A stretch of 22,461 nucleotides of DNA from Chloroflexota bacterium (GCA_016213125.1 JACRBR010000035.1:1-22461), one strand, 5' to 3'; shown: positions 1 through 8,654, numbered from the stretch's first letter. A program made the numbers and translations. Notes: generated by a model not told the origin, from the letters alone.

Positions 1-123
1 CCACGAGAGTAGTATCGGCAGCGCGAGGGCCGGGCTGTGGCGGGAAGCGCGCGATTCGACCGCCGGGCGGGAGCATGTTACACCAGACTTCTGGCAATCA
101 GCGGGCTATCAGGGGAGACGGAC
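1..123. other. Upstream region of the first gene; no firm feature
   Basis: Non-coding or gene-flanking DNA before the lyase-family gene. The only clear signal is the SD sequence AGGGGAG at 111-117, six bases before the ATG at 124. A 12-base perfect inverted repeat (CCAGA, CT, TCTGG) lies at 83-94 and could be an operator or a small hairpin, but it is too short to call. The reading frame of the first gene stays open upstream to a GTG at 37. No convincing -35/-10 pair was seen. Confidence 0.4.
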
Positions 124-999
124 ATGAGGGTTCGAACCGCGACGACGCTGCGAAGGATGCAGGAGGGGCCGGAGATCGTGGTGTTGCCGGGCGCGTACGA
201 TGCGCTCTCGGCACGGCTGGCGGAGCGCGCTGGGTTCAGCGCGATGTTCACGACGGGGTTCGGGTTCAGCGCATCGGCGCTGGGGCAGCCGGACTTCGGG
301 CTGCTGACGATGTCGGAGACGATGGACCGCGTGCGGCACGTGGTGCAGGCGGTGACGGTGCCGGTCGTGGCAGACATGGACACGGGGTATGGGAATCCGC
401 TGAACGTGCAACGGACCGTGCGCGAAGTGATCGCGGCAGGGGCGGCGGGCATCATCCTCGAGGACCAGGAGTGGCCGAAGAAATGCGGACACTTCGAGGG
501 GAAGCGCGTGATCGCAGCGGAGGACCACGCGGCGAAGTTGCGCGCGGCCGCGGACGCGCGGGAAGGCGACGACCTGGTGATCATCGCGCGGACGGACGCG
601 CGCGCGCCGCTGGGGCTGGAGGAGGCGATCCGGCGCGGGAGGCTGTACCGGGACGCGGGAGCGGACGTGGTGTTCGTTGAGGCGCCGCAGAGTCTCGACG
701 AGCTGCGGGCGGTGAAGGCAGCCATCCCTAACGTGCCGCTGTTCGCGAACATGATCGAGGGCGGGAAGACGCCGCTCCTGACGTACCGGGAGCTGCAGGA
801 GCTGGGGTACAAGATGGTGGTATTTCCGCTGAGCGCACTGCTGGCGGCGGCGAACGCGATCGAGGGCGTGTATGCGGAGCTGTACGCGAAAAAGACGACG
901 GCGGGGGTGGTCGACCGGCTGACGTCGTTCCACGAGTTCGAGGAGATCGTCGGCGTGCCGGAGTTGCGCGCGGCGGAGGCGAAGTACGGGGTCGTTTAG
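124..999 (+). CDS. Isocitrate lyase/PEP mutase superfamily protein, methylisocitrate lyase-like
   Basis: Predicted cytosolic TIM-barrel lyase of 291 aa, close to the length of 2-methylisocitrate lyase (PrpB). Seen in the sequence: an N-terminal PGAYDALSA stretch (22-30), a metal-binding ADMDTGYG segment (84-91), and EDQEWPKKCGH (113-123), which carries the KKCGH signature with the catalytic cysteine of isocitrate and methylisocitrate lyases. The cysteine favours C-C bond cleavage of a 2-hydroxy or branched dicarboxylic or tricarboxylic acid over phosphonate mutase chemistry; the family also includes oxaloacetate decarboxylases and dimethylmalate lyases, so the substrate is open. The ATG at 124 is chosen over an in-frame GTG at 37 because a strong SD (AGGGGAG) sits six bases upstream and the family homology starts there. 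The next gene follows after 31 bp and is probably cotranscribed. Confidence 0.9.
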   Translation: MRVRTATTLRRMQEGPEIVVLPGAYDALSARLAERAGFSAMFTTGFGFSASALGQPDFGLLTMSETMDRVRHVVQAVTVPVVADMDTGYGNPLNVQRTVREVIAAGAAGIILEDQEWPKKCGHFEGKRVIAAEDHAAKLRAAADAREGDDLVIIARTDARAPLGLEEAIRRGRLYRDAGADVVFVEAPQSLDELRAVKAAIPNVPLFANMIEGGKTPLLTYRELQELGYKMVVFPLSALLAAANAIEGVYAELYAKKTTAGVVDRLTSFHEFEEIVGVPELRAAEAKYGVV

Positions 1000-1030
1000 G
1001 GCGAGACGGACCTCACACCGGGAGAACGGG

Positions 1031-1897
1031 ATGCCCACAGCGCAGCTGAACGAGATCGAGATCAACTACGAGGTACACGGGGCGGGCACGCCGCTACTGT
1101 TGACGCACGGGTACACCGCGTCGCTGGAGATGTGGCGGGAGCAGGTGACAGGGCTATCGGCGAAGTACCAGGTTGTGATCTACGACATGCGAGGGCACGG
1201 GAAGACGACAGCGCCGTCGGATATGAATCAGTACTCGCTGGCGCGCGACTACGTGGCGGACAAGCTGGCGCTGATGGACCATCTGGGGATCGAGCGGGCG
1301 TACGTGGGCGGGCTCTCGATGGGCGGGATGATCGCGCAGGAGTTCGCGCTGCAGCACCCGGAGCGGGTGAAGGCGTTGCTGCTGAGTTATACGGGACCGG
1401 GGGCGGGCGCGGGGCGGGATCCGACGCAGCGCGCGATGTTCGAACAGATGCGGAACATGATGGCGACCATGGCCCGGACCCGCGGCATGGGCGCGATCGT
1501 GGACGCGATGCGCAACTCGCCGATGGCGAAGGCGATGGTGGGGGCCGGAACGGACGCTATGCCGGAGCCGGTACGGCGCCACATCGAAGGCATGCGGACG
1601 ATGAGCGTGGGCGGTTACCTGGGCGGGGCGAAGGCGATGCAGGAGTGGGCGGGCACGCTGGAGCGGCTGAGCGCGATCAACGTTCCAACGCTGGTGCTGG
1701 TGGGAGAGAACGACAACCTGCTGGGGCCGAGCAAGGCGATCCACGACGCGATCAAGGGGAGCCGGTTCGTGCTGCTTCGGAACAGCGGGCACGGGACGAA
1801 CATGTGGCGGCCGGACCCGTTCCTGGCGGAGACGCTGGCTTTTCTAACGGACGTGGATGCGGGAAAGCCGGTCGAGGGCGAGTTCGTGGTGCCGTGA
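1031..1897 (+). CDS. Alpha/beta hydrolase
   Basis: A 288-aa alpha/beta-hydrolase fold enzyme without signal peptide or membrane segment, hence probably cytosolic. The visible catalytic set is the nucleophile elbow GLSMGG with Ser96, an acid at Asp228 in LVGENDN, and His254 in NSGHG; the oxyanion strand LLLTHGYT lies at 22-29. This combination is typical of the broad 3-oxoadipate enol-lactonase, esterase and haloperoxidase-like group; the substrate cannot be assigned. The cap region (about 125-200) is Met/Arg-rich. The SD GGAG at 1021-1024 supports the ATG at 1031. It lies 31 bp after the lyase-family gene on the same strand, suggesting a two-gene catabolic operon. Its stop is 7 bp from the convergent stop of the polysaccharide operon. 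Confidence 0.9.
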   Translation: MPTAQLNEIEINYEVHGAGTPLLLTHGYTASLEMWREQVTGLSAKYQVVIYDMRGHGKTTAPSDMNQYSLARDYVADKLALMDHLGIERAYVGGLSMGGMIAQEFALQHPERVKALLLSYTGPGAGAGRDPTQRAMFEQMRNMMATMARTRGMGAIVDAMRNSPMAKAMVGAGTDAMPEPVRRHIEGMRTMSVGGYLGGAKAMQEWAGTLERLSAINVPTLVLVGENDNLLGPSKAIHDAIKGSRFVLLRNSGHGTNMWRPDPFLAETLAFLTDVDAGKPVEGEFVVP

Positions 1898-1904
1898 CGC
1901 CTGC

Positions 1905-2819
1905 TCAGCGGCCGCTCGGAACGGGCGGCGCGGAAGGCAGAGAGGGCGTCCAGAGCCGTTTCAGGGCCAGTACACCGAGCTTCGCGGCGAGCGAAGCGGC
2001 GATGCCTGCGTACACGAGGGCGTTCGTCGCGGCGGTGTAGCGCGGTGCGATGTTCTTCCGGTGGTAGAGGTACAGCGAGCGGTGCCACTGGTACGCCATG
2101 CGGAACGGCACCGTACGCGAGCTGCTTCCCTTCCGATGATGGACGACGACGCCGGGGTGGTAGACGACGCGGCCACCGGCCTGCTTGGCGCGCCAGCACC
2201 AGTCCTCATCCTCGCAGTACATGAAGAAGCGCTCGTCGAGCAGGCCGATCTCGTCGATCACCGAACGGCGAATGAGCAGGAACGCGCCGACGACGGAATC
2301 GACGTCAGCGATCGCGTTCTCGTCGAGGTAGGTGAGGTAGTAATGGCCGAAGCTGCGGTGACGGGGGAACCAACGCGAGAGTCCGGACATGCGGTAGAAG
2401 TACGTGGCGGGCGTCTTGAACGAACGGTGGGCGGCGGGATCGAGGCGTCCATCGGGCAGGAGGATCCTGGGGCCGAGGATGCTGACATCGGGATTGGCGT
2501 CCATATAAGCGAGGGCGGTTTCGAGCGCACCGGGGGTGATGACGACGTCCGGGTTCAAGAGCAGGACGTAGTCGCCAGCCGTCCGCGGGATCGCCTGGTT
2601 GTTGGCGCGGGCGAAGCCGACGTTGCGCGGATTGTTGACCACCGACAGGCCGGGGAACCTATCTTCCAGCCCGTCCGCGCTGCGATCCGGGGAGGCGTTG
2701 TCGACGAGGGTGACGTCCCAATCGGGACGGAGCTGCGGCCAGAGGTGATCGAGGCACAGGCGCACGATGGCGCCGCCGTTGTAGTTGACGATGATGACGG
2801 AGAGCCGCGATCCGCTCAT
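1905..2819 (-). CDS. Glycosyltransferase family 2 (rhamnosyltransferase-like)
   Basis: Predicted GT-A fold inverting glycosyltransferase, 304 aa, acting at the cytoplasmic face of the membrane on the growing lipid-linked oligosaccharide. Visible: the SVIIVNYNGG start (7-16), VDNAS (39-43), the GFARANNQA segment (68-76), a metal-binding LLNPDV (DxD variant, 87-92), and the acceptor/catalytic region EDEDW (203-207). The pattern matches WbbL-type rhamnosyltransferases and relatives, but the donor sugar is inference. A hydrophobic C-terminal stretch (about 264-287) may anchor it to the membrane. It is the last gene of the operon. Its ATG overlaps the preceding GT4 stop as ATGA, and its SD GGGAGGTT lies in a small hairpin (see separate entry). 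Confidence 0.93.
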   Translation of the reverse strand: MSGSRLSVIIVNYNGGAIVRLCLDHLWPQLRPDWDVTLVDNASPDRSADGLEDRFPGLSVVNNPRNVGFARANNQAIPRTAGDYVLLLNPDVVITPGALETALAYMDANPDVSILGPRILLPDGRLDPAAHRSFKTPATYFYRMSGLSRWFPRHRSFGHYYLTYLDENAIADVDSVVGAFLLIRRSVIDEIGLLDERFFMYCEDEDWCWRAKQAGGRVVYHPGVVVHHRKGSSSRTVPFRMAYQWHRSLYLYHRKNIAPRYTAATNALVYAGIAASLAAKLGVLALKRLWTPSLPSAPPVPSGR

Positions 2820-4081
2820 GCGGGAACCTCCCGAGTTCGAATCAGGCCGGCGTAAACGGCCTCGATGCGGCGCGCGTAGACGTCGAGGCCGAAGAGGCGC
2901 TCGGCGCGGCTGCGGCCGGCGGCGCCGAATGCCCTCGCGCTCGCGCGATCATCGAAGAGCCGGGCCACGGCACCGGCTACAGCGCGCCAATCGCCCGGAG
3001 GGGCGAGCAGGCCGGTCTCGCCATCAACGACGATCTCCGGAACACCGCCGTCGTCGGCGGCGACGACGGGCTTGCCGGCGGCCATGGCCTCGATGAGGAC
3101 GAGGCCAAAGGGCTCCGGGCGGATGGAGGTGTGCACGAGGACATCGATGGCTGCCATGACCTCTGGGATGTCGTCGACGGTGTAGGCCCATTCGGTGAAG
3201 TGCATGCGGCCATCGAGGTGCAGGTCCGCCGCCAACTGCCGGAGACCATCGGCATAGGACTCGTAGCCGGGCAGGCGGCCGCCGCAGACGATGTAGTGAG
3301 CGTCCGGACGACGCCTCGAGACCTCGGCCGCGGCGCGGATGAAGATTTCGGCACCCTTCCAGGGGTCGAGGCGGGCGACGAATCCCGCGACGGGTGCATC
3401 GGAGCGGATGGACAGCTCACGGCGGATGCGTTCGCCGGTCTGCGCAGGGTTGAACCGCGCGAGATCTATGCCGTCGGGGACGATCAGCAGACTCTTGTCG
3501 CGCGGGTGACCGCCGCGGTCGAACATCGCGGCGACGGCGCCTGTCATGGCCACGATGCGCGACGAGAGACGCCGCGCCATGGCGAGCAGGAGGAATCGTA
3601 CGGGCGCAGGAGCATCAGGGATCTCGCGGATGTGCCAGACGTGGGGCACGCGGGCGAACCACGCCGCCCAGGCACCGTGCAGCGTGTAGAGCGAGTTCGA
3701 GTGCACGACTTGAGCACGTTCGCGGCGGATGACGAACGCGAGGCGGGTCATCGAAGGCAAGAATCCGACCAGGTACTTGAGATGAACGATGGGGTTGCGC
3801 GTCGAACGGAGCTGGGCCATGGGCAGAATGACGACGCGAACCCCCGCCTGCCGCAGCCTTCCGGTGAGGGGGCCCTCGCGCGGGAGTACGACGACGGGCT
3901 CCAAGCGGCGGGAATCGAGGGCGGTGACGAGCCGGTATAGCGCGATGTCTGAACCGCCAACTTCAGACGTCGGCTGGACGAAGACGACCTTCCGGCGGGG
4001 GACGGGCCACGTCGCGGTTTCCGGAAGCGATTCGCGCCGCCGCTCCAGCGGTCGTGAGCGAGCGTCAATCATGGTGTGCAT
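2816..4081 (-). CDS. Glycosyltransferase family 4
   Basis: Retaining GT-B fold glycosyltransferase of about 421 aa. The N-terminal Rossmann domain starts near VVFVQPTSEVGGSD (32-45); the C-terminal domain contains GFVARLDPWKG (233-243) and the nucleotide-sugar motif EPFGLVLIE (EX7E, E323 and E331) followed by AMAAGKPVVA. Sugar and acceptor are unknown. The frame is open further upstream to 4267, but that stretch overlaps the methyltransferase and lacks GT character. Two starts are plausible: ATG at 4081 (GAGAAG upstream) or ATG at 4072. Either overlaps the end of the preceding methyltransferase by 8-17 bp, so translation is coupled. Confidence 0.92.
   Translation of the reverse strand: MHTMIDARSRPLERRRESLPETATWPVPRRKVVFVQPTSEVGGSDIALYRLVTALDSRRLEPVVVLPREGPLTGRLRQAGVRVVILPMAQLRSTRNPIVHLKYLVGFLPSMTRLAFVIRRERAQVVHSNSLYTLHGAWAAWFARVPHVWHIREIPDAPAPVRFLLLAMARRLSSRIVAMTGAVAAMFDRGGHPRDKSLLIVPDGIDLARFNPAQTGERIRRELSIRSDAPVAGFVARLDPWKGAEIFIRAAAEVSRRRPDAHYIVCGGRLPGYESYADGLRQLAADLHLDGRMHFTEWAYTVDDIPEVMAAIDVLVHTSIRPEPFGLVLIEAMAAGKPVVAADDGGVPEIVVDGETGLLAPPGDWRAVAGAVARLFDDRASARAFGAAGRSRAERLFGLDVYARRIEAVYAGLIRTREVPA
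2821..2833 (-). promoter_or_regulatory. SD site inside a small hairpin at the GT4/GT2 junction
   Basis: On the minus strand the bases before the GT2 ATG read CGGGAGGTTCCCG, a perfect 5-bp stem (CGGGA/TCCCG) with the SD core GGAGGT in the stem and loop. A closed hairpin would hide the SD until ribosomes translating the upstream GT4 reach its stop codon, which overlaps the GT2 start. This is an inference from base pairing only; short GC-rich stems are common by chance at this GC content. Confidence 0.4.
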
Positions 4082-4961
4082 CTCGCTTCTCGATGATGGT
4101 GAGGTCCTGTGTCGAAAGGCCATCCAGCCTGCCGGACCACGTTCCCCGACGGACGGACGCGGGTACATCAAGGCCATGGCGAGCGAACAGGTTACGCACG
4201 TACGGCTCGGCATACGCGACGGCGGTCTCCGGGCTCTGCTCGGACTCGTAGCGGCACACCGTGTCACCGAAGGGGAAGTTCAGGCCGGAGCCCTCGACGT
4301 GCGCGTCGCCATCCAGCAAGAACCAGGACGCAAGACAGCGGCCACCGGGAGCGAGCACGCGGCTGATCTCGGCAGCGTAGGCCTCGACATCTTCGCGGAG
4401 GAGATGTGTGAACACGGACTTTACGACGAGGAGGTCAAATGAGCTGTCCGCGAAGGGAAGGCGCAACGGTCCGGACTGGCCCCGCGGGTTGTAGCGACCG
4501 CTGCGGCGATCCAGGTGGACGAAGTTGAAGTTGTCACGCCGGCGGCCAATGTGGGCGCGGCACCAGTTCACGGCGCCGGCCTGGACATCGATCCCGGTGT
4601 AGGACCCTTCGGCCGACAGGTAGTCCTCGAGAAACAGCGCCATGAGGCCGCATCCGCAGCCGACGTCCAGCACGCGCTCGTGGGGCTTCAGGTCGCACAG
4701 GAGGCGTGCGTAGGAAAGCCACTCCGCGCCCGAACTCTGAAAGATGCTGGGGTCACCGACCTCGCGGCGGAGGTGAAACGGAGGCAAGCGACGCTGGTTG
4801 TTTATCACGCGCGCGGCGTAATCCACGGGATCGAGCAGGTACAGGCCGAGCGTGCGGGCCGAGCGAAGGAAACGGATGGCGCGCGGCGTCGACCGACGCA
4901 GAAGAGTGTGTTTGATACGCGATTGGTTGCCGCTGACGGTCGCGGCTGATGCCTGCGTCAT
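4065..4961 (-). CDS. SAM-dependent class I methyltransferase
   Basis: 298-aa methyltransferase with a basic N-terminal region of about 60 residues before the Rossmann domain. SAM-binding motif I is VLDVGCGCG (97-105), followed by GIDV (123-126), the Methyltransf_11-like core LRLPFADSSFDLLVV (167-181), and VLAPGGRCLASWFLLD (202-217). It probably O-methylates a sugar or a lipid-linked glycan, given that it sits between two GT4 genes; the position of methylation cannot be inferred. The start at 4961 is favoured over upstream in-frame starts because GGAGG lies just upstream and the ATG overlaps the preceding GT4 stop as ATGA. Confidence 0.9.
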   Translation of the reverse strand: MTQASAATVSGNQSRIKHTLLRRSTPRAIRFLRSARTLGLYLLDPVDYAARVINNQRRLPPFHLRREVGDPSIFQSSGAEWLSYARLLCDLKPHERVLDVGCGCGLMALFLEDYLSAEGSYTGIDVQAGAVNWCRAHIGRRRDNFNFVHLDRRSGRYNPRGQSGPLRLPFADSSFDLLVVKSVFTHLLREDVEAYAAEISRVLAPGGRCLASWFLLDGDAHVEGSGLNFPFGDTVCRYESEQSPETAVAYAEPYVRNLFARHGLDVPASVRRGTWSGRLDGLSTQDLTIIEKRDAHHD

Positions 4962-6064
4962 GCTGCCTCCTCGTGGACGCTCCGATAGACGTCGAGGGTC
5001 GCCGCGGCCGTGCGTTCCCATGTGAAACGTGCTGCTCGCTCGATGCCGCGGCGGCGCAGGTCTTCGCGAAGGTGGTCATCGGTGAGCACCCGGACCGATG
5101 CTTCGACGAGCCCCTCGATATCGAGGGGGTCGGCCATGAGGCCGGCTTCTCCAACTACTTCCGGCAGGGAGCCTGCGTTGGACGCTACCACGGGCGTGCC
5201 ACAGGCCATCGCCTCGAGCACGGGAAAACCGAAGCCCTCGTGCAGCGACGGCATGAGGAGCAGGTCAGCCGAGCGATAGACGCGAGGAAGATCGGGTGCA
5301 GCGACGACGCCCAGCTCACGGACGCGGTCGCCGAGCTGGAGCCGCGCGATCAGCTCGCGCTGGGCTGGGGAGAATGTGCCGCCGACCTTCACGAGCTCTA
5401 CGGGATGTTCGAGTCGGCGGCTGAGCGCGGCGACGACGCGGATCACGGTGTCGATGTTCTTGTAGAAAGCGCAGTGGCCAACGTGCAGGACGCGGATGGG
5501 CGCACCGGGAACCGGGCGGGCTTCCTGCGGACAGGGGCGGAAGCCTGCGGACACGCCCTCGTGGATCACGGCGACGCGCGCAGGGTCAATATCCGTGAAG
5601 CGCAGCAAGTCCTGCCGTGAGCTTTCGGAGACGGCGATGATGCGCGCGGCACGCCGCATGCCCGCGAGGTTCGAGCGGTTGGCGAAGATGGACAATCGGG
5701 GGAGGAGGTCGACGGGGAGTTCCCGCGCGGCGAGTTTCATCAGCATGGCGTCGTGGAACGTGACGACCGTGCGTTGAGCGTGTAGACGCAACGCGGCGTG
5801 CGCGTAGCCATGCTCGACGATGTGGTGGACGTCGGCCGGCGCAGCCGCAGCGCGCCAGGGGTAGGTGGCGTAGTGGTCGACGTATCCGGCGAGCCGGGCG
5901 AGTTGCTGTGGGGCGGAGGCGCGCGCGAGATCACGCGGGTAGTAGTGGGCGAGCTGAAGATCCGGCGGCGCGCTGCGCTGAAGAGCAGCCGTCAGCTCGG
6001 AGGCGTAGACCTCCGAGCTGGTGCGCCGAGCGGCGGGAAGGGTATGCAGCAGGCGAACTTTCAC
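4958..6064 (-). CDS. Glycosyltransferase family 4 (mannosyltransferase-like)
   Basis: GT-B retaining glycosyltransferase, 368 aa. N-terminal domain from KVRLLHTLP; VTFHDAML (101-108) and AVSESSRQDLLRF (144-156) are the usual linker motifs of the mannosyltransferase-type GT4 group. The C-terminal domain has VLHVGHCAFYKN (192-203) and EX7E as EGFGFPVLE (E276, E284) followed by AMACGTPVVAS and SLPEVVG. The frame is open to 6154, but the start chosen is the GTG at 6064, which overlaps the upstream stop as GTGA and is preceded by AAGGCGGGA. The calls of donor and linkage are not possible from sequence. Confidence 0.92.
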   Translation of the reverse strand: MKVRLLHTLPAARRTSSEVYASELTAALQRSAPPDLQLAHYYPRDLARASAPQQLARLAGYVDHYATYPWRAAAAPADVHHIVEHGYAHAALRLHAQRTVVTFHDAMLMKLAARELPVDLLPRLSIFANRSNLAGMRRAARIIAVSESSRQDLLRFTDIDPARVAVIHEGVSAGFRPCPQEARPVPGAPIRVLHVGHCAFYKNIDTVIRVVAALSRRLEHPVELVKVGGTFSPAQRELIARLQLGDRVRELGVVAAPDLPRVYRSADLLLMPSLHEGFGFPVLEAMACGTPVVASNAGSLPEVVGEAGLMADPLDIEGLVEASVRVLTDDHLREDLRRRGIERAARFTWERTAAATLDVYRSVHEEAA

Positions 6065-7224
6065 GTATCCCGCCTTCGCGTGCTTGACCGCGTCCCCTTC
6101 TCCGCGATCGCCTCGGCGTACAGCTCCTCGTACTGGCGGGCGACGCCATCCCAACGGAAGTCACACGCGCGCTCGCGGCCGAGGCGGGCGAGGGACTCGC
6201 GCGCGGCGGTATCGCGAAGGAGGTCGACGAGGCTGTAACCGAGTGCGTCCGGGGAAACGATGCGACCGTAGTCGCCGCCGGCGAGAATCTCCTCCGCACC
6301 GGGATTCGGCGTGGCAACCACGGCGGTGCCGCTGGCCATGGCCTCGGCGTAGGGCCGGCCGAAGCCCTCGTAGCTGCTGGGAAGGCAGAAGGCCCACGCC
6401 CTGCGGTAGAGGGCTGCCAGCTCCGCCAGCGGGAGGTCGCGGAAGGTGCGGACACCGGGCGCAGCGACGGAGTTGTCGAAGACGAGCCAGAGCTGGGCGC
6501 GGGGGATGGCGGGCCTGACGATGCGCTCGAAGTGGTCGACGAGGAGGTAGGCGCGCTTCCGGTCGTGCAGGCGGTGGCCGACGAAAAGAATCGAGGGGTC
6601 CGGACTCTTTGCCTCCCCTTCCTCGAAGAAGGCGTCGGCCACGCCGTTGAAGATGGTACGCGCGTGCACCAGCGGGAAGTGACGCATGGAGGCGGCAGAG
6701 TCCGAGGCGGTGCGCGTAGCGCGCGCGATGCCGAGTAGCTCGAGCGGGTAGATACTGGCGAAGAGGGCCTTCGTGACGAGACGACGCGCGTGGAGAGCCT
6801 CGCCGAGGGCGGAGCCGTGGAGGGTGCGCACGACGGGCGTCCGTGTGCGGAGGAGATGGTTGTCGCCCATGGCGTGGATGACATCGAAGCGAGAGAAGTC
6901 CTGGCGCGCGAGCCAGACGCCGAAGCCGAAGATGTTGCCGAGCCGGCCGCTGACGACCCGCTCGTGCTCGCCGGGCTGGACGACCTGATACAACGCCCCG
7001 GAAGGTGCGGGATCGAGAGCGTACATCGTGACGGCGTGGCCTCGGTGGGAGAGCTCATCCGCCAACTGGTCTGTGAAGTGCCCAACGCCACCCTGGGAGC
7101 GGCTGGGAAGGAATCGCTGAAGCATTGCGATCCGGAGAGGGCGCGGGGGCTCCGGGCCGGACGGGACGAGCCTCAAAACAGGGTCGGGCGGTGGGCTCAG
7201 CGGAGCAGCGTGCATTGCGCTCAT
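6061..7224 (-). CDS. Glycosyltransferase family 4
   Basis: 387-aa GT-B glycosyltransferase with a roughly 29-residue Pro-rich leader before the first strand PLRIAMLQRFLP (29-40). The acceptor-side motif QGGVGHFTDQLADEL (44-58) is typical. The donor-binding domain carries ILFVGHRLHDRKR (212-224) and the EX7E motif EGFGRPYAE (E286, E294), followed by AMASGTAVVAT. It lies directly after the polymerase gene, its ATG overlapping that stop as ATGA with GGGAGG upstream. The specificity is unknown; it likely adds one residue of the repeat unit at the cytoplasmic membrane. Confidence 0.92.
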   Translation of the reverse strand: MSAMHAAPLSPPPDPVLRLVPSGPEPPRPLRIAMLQRFLPSRSQGGVGHFTDQLADELSHRGHAVTMYALDPAPSGALYQVVQPGEHERVVSGRLGNIFGFGVWLARQDFSRFDVIHAMGDNHLLRTRTPVVRTLHGSALGEALHARRLVTKALFASIYPLELLGIARATRTASDSAASMRHFPLVHARTIFNGVADAFFEEGEAKSPDPSILFVGHRLHDRKRAYLLVDHFERIVRPAIPRAQLWLVFDNSVAAPGVRTFRDLPLAELAALYRRAWAFCLPSSYEGFGRPYAEAMASGTAVVATPNPGAEEILAGGDYGRIVSPDALGYSLVDLLRDTAARESLARLGRERACDFRWDGVARQYEELYAEAIAEKGTRSSTRRRDT

Positions 7225-8654
7225 GATGTTCGGCCTCCCTGCGCGCGGAGTGGTGACAGCTTGGGGTCGCCGGTGAAGCGCACAACAGCACCACTCAGGA
7301 ACCAGAACGGCAGCGCCACAACGGCGAGATCGTAGCCCGCATATGCAACGAGCAGCTGGACCGAGAAGATGGCGGCGCAGAGGCCGGCGACGGCGAGCTG
7401 GCCCGAGCGCGCGGCCACCTTATGGGCGACGAATGTCGTGCGGAGGAGCGCGGCCAAGAGCCAGAGGTACACGGCGAGACCGACGGCGCTGAGATCGCCC
7501 GCGACTTTCGCGAGCGAGAACTCGACGAAGAGGGGGATGTCCCCGGTCACATATCGGGTTCCGATGGCGGTGGCACCGGTACCCAGCCCGATGGGGGAGC
7601 GGAGCGCCAGGCGGAGATGCTCGGCGTAGGTCATGGTGCGAGCGTGGAAGATGCCGTCCTGATTCCGTATCAAGCCGTCGACCCGCATGAATGTGCCGGG
7701 CGAGGCGATGAGCGCGACAACCACGACGGCCAGCAGTATGGCGAGCGAGGCGAGGGTGGCGGTGCCAAAGCTCCTGCGCAGGGCGACTGTCACGAGCATT
7801 AAGGGCGGTAGCAGGACGAGCAGCGATCGCTGGTTTTCGATGACGTTCATGATGATGAGCGCAGCGAGGATCGACCACAGCAGCCAGCGCTTGCCGCCAC
7901 GGCTGCCGAGCAGAAGCCCGGTGCAGAGGAGGGTTGCGAGGGAGAGAAAGAGCGCAAAGTTAGACGGCCAGGCGAACGTGGCGTTCGGGCGGAAGATGAT
8001 GGAAGCGCCGTCACCAGAGACGAACGTCGCGTTTGCGAACCCGGGCCCGAGGTTGGCGTATGCGTTCGCGCCGGCCAGATACTGATAGAACCCAACCAGG
8101 CCGATGGGCACCGCGGCGATGAGCATGAACCACGCAACGCGGCGAAGGTCCTTCTCATCGCGGATCATCTCTTGAGCGACGAAGAAGAGGGGGACGTAGT
8201 AGAGCCAGGTGCGAACACCGACCAGCGACTGCTGGAACGAGGTGACGTGCGGGTTCGCCATCTGCACGACGACAACGCTGGCAAACACGGCGAGGGGCAA
8301 CCCGATGGGGTTCGAGGGCAGCAGAGAGTCGTGCCTCTGGATGCGGTCGGTGACGACGCGCAGGTATATGGCGAGAACGACGAGATCCTTGAGCAGAAGT
8401 ACGCCGGGTTCGTCGAACAGGTTGCGGAAGTAGCCTTCGACGAACACGATGATGAGAGCGGCGTAGACCGCCTGCCTCCAGAACGCGAACGACAGCGCGA
8501 ATGACGCGGCAACGACGAACAAGGTGAGCAGGTCGATCCGACCGCGGGCAGCCGCGTCACCCAGGCCCACTTCGATGGCGGCGCCCAGGAGCAGCAGGCC
8601 AGCTATGGCGATCGGGCCGGTGCGATCAATGTGCGGTGCGCGAACGGCGATCAT
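7221..8654 (-). CDS. O-antigen ligase/polymerase family membrane protein (Wzy-like)
   Basis: 477-aa polytopic inner-membrane protein, predicted to polymerise flipped repeat units on the periplasmic or outer side. Hydrophobic segments are visible near 14-31, 41-59, 62-76, 85-100, 118-132, 148-161, 172-192, 232-250, 257-271, 278-292, 299-317, 388-409 and 418-460, giving roughly 12-14 helices. A large hydrophilic loop lies at 320-385, with Arg339 and SPIGLGTG (353-360), matching the Wzy_C (PF04932) layout with its conserved Arg and P-x-G-x-G region. Ligase and polymerase share this fold; polymerase is favoured because a flippase and many GTs share the operon. The ATG at 8654 (ATGA overlap with the preceding gene, GGAGG upstream) is chosen over the much longer open frame to 8966. 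Confidence 0.88.
   Translation of the reverse strand: MIAVRAPHIDRTGPIAIAGLLLLGAAIEVGLGDAAARGRIDLLTLFVVAASFALSFAFWRQAVYAALIIVFVEGYFRNLFDEPGVLLLKDLVVLAIYLRVVTDRIQRHDSLLPSNPIGLPLAVFASVVVVQMANPHVTSFQQSLVGVRTWLYYVPLFFVAQEMIRDEKDLRRVAWFMLIAAVPIGLVGFYQYLAGANAYANLGPGFANATFVSGDGASIIFRPNATFAWPSNFALFLSLATLLCTGLLLGSRGGKRWLLWSILAALIIMNVIENQRSLLVLLPPLMLVTVALRRSFGTATLASLAILLAVVVVALIASPGTFMRVDGLIRNQDGIFHARTMTYAEHLRLALRSPIGLGTGATAIGTRYVTGDIPLFVEFSLAKVAGDLSAVGLAVYLWLLAALLRTTFVAHKVAARSGQLAVAGLCAAIFSVQLLVAYAGYDLAVVALPFWFLSGAVVRFTGDPKLSPLRAQGGRTS

Noticed and set aside
83..94. 12-base inverted repeat CCAGACTTCTGG as an operator
   Set aside because: A single short palindrome without a matching promoter or second copy; it is mentioned only in the upstream-region entry.
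37..123. N-terminal extension of the lyase-family gene from a GTG at 37
   Set aside because: The extension has no family similarity, and a strong SD stands before the ATG at 124.
1912..1928. Possible bidirectional terminator
   Set aside because: Six-pair stem with one GT wobble, no T-tract, mismatched on the other strand, and inside coding sequence.
1857..2855. A 332-codon plus-strand open frame opposite the GT2 gene
   Set aside because: The minus strand carries an obvious glycosyltransferase; the antisense translation has no domain and is a composition artefact.
5931..7091. A 386-codon minus-strand frame overlapping two GT4 genes
   Set aside because: Ser/Pro/Arg-rich out-of-frame translation of the true GT4 genes, which have full EX7E and Rossmann motifs.
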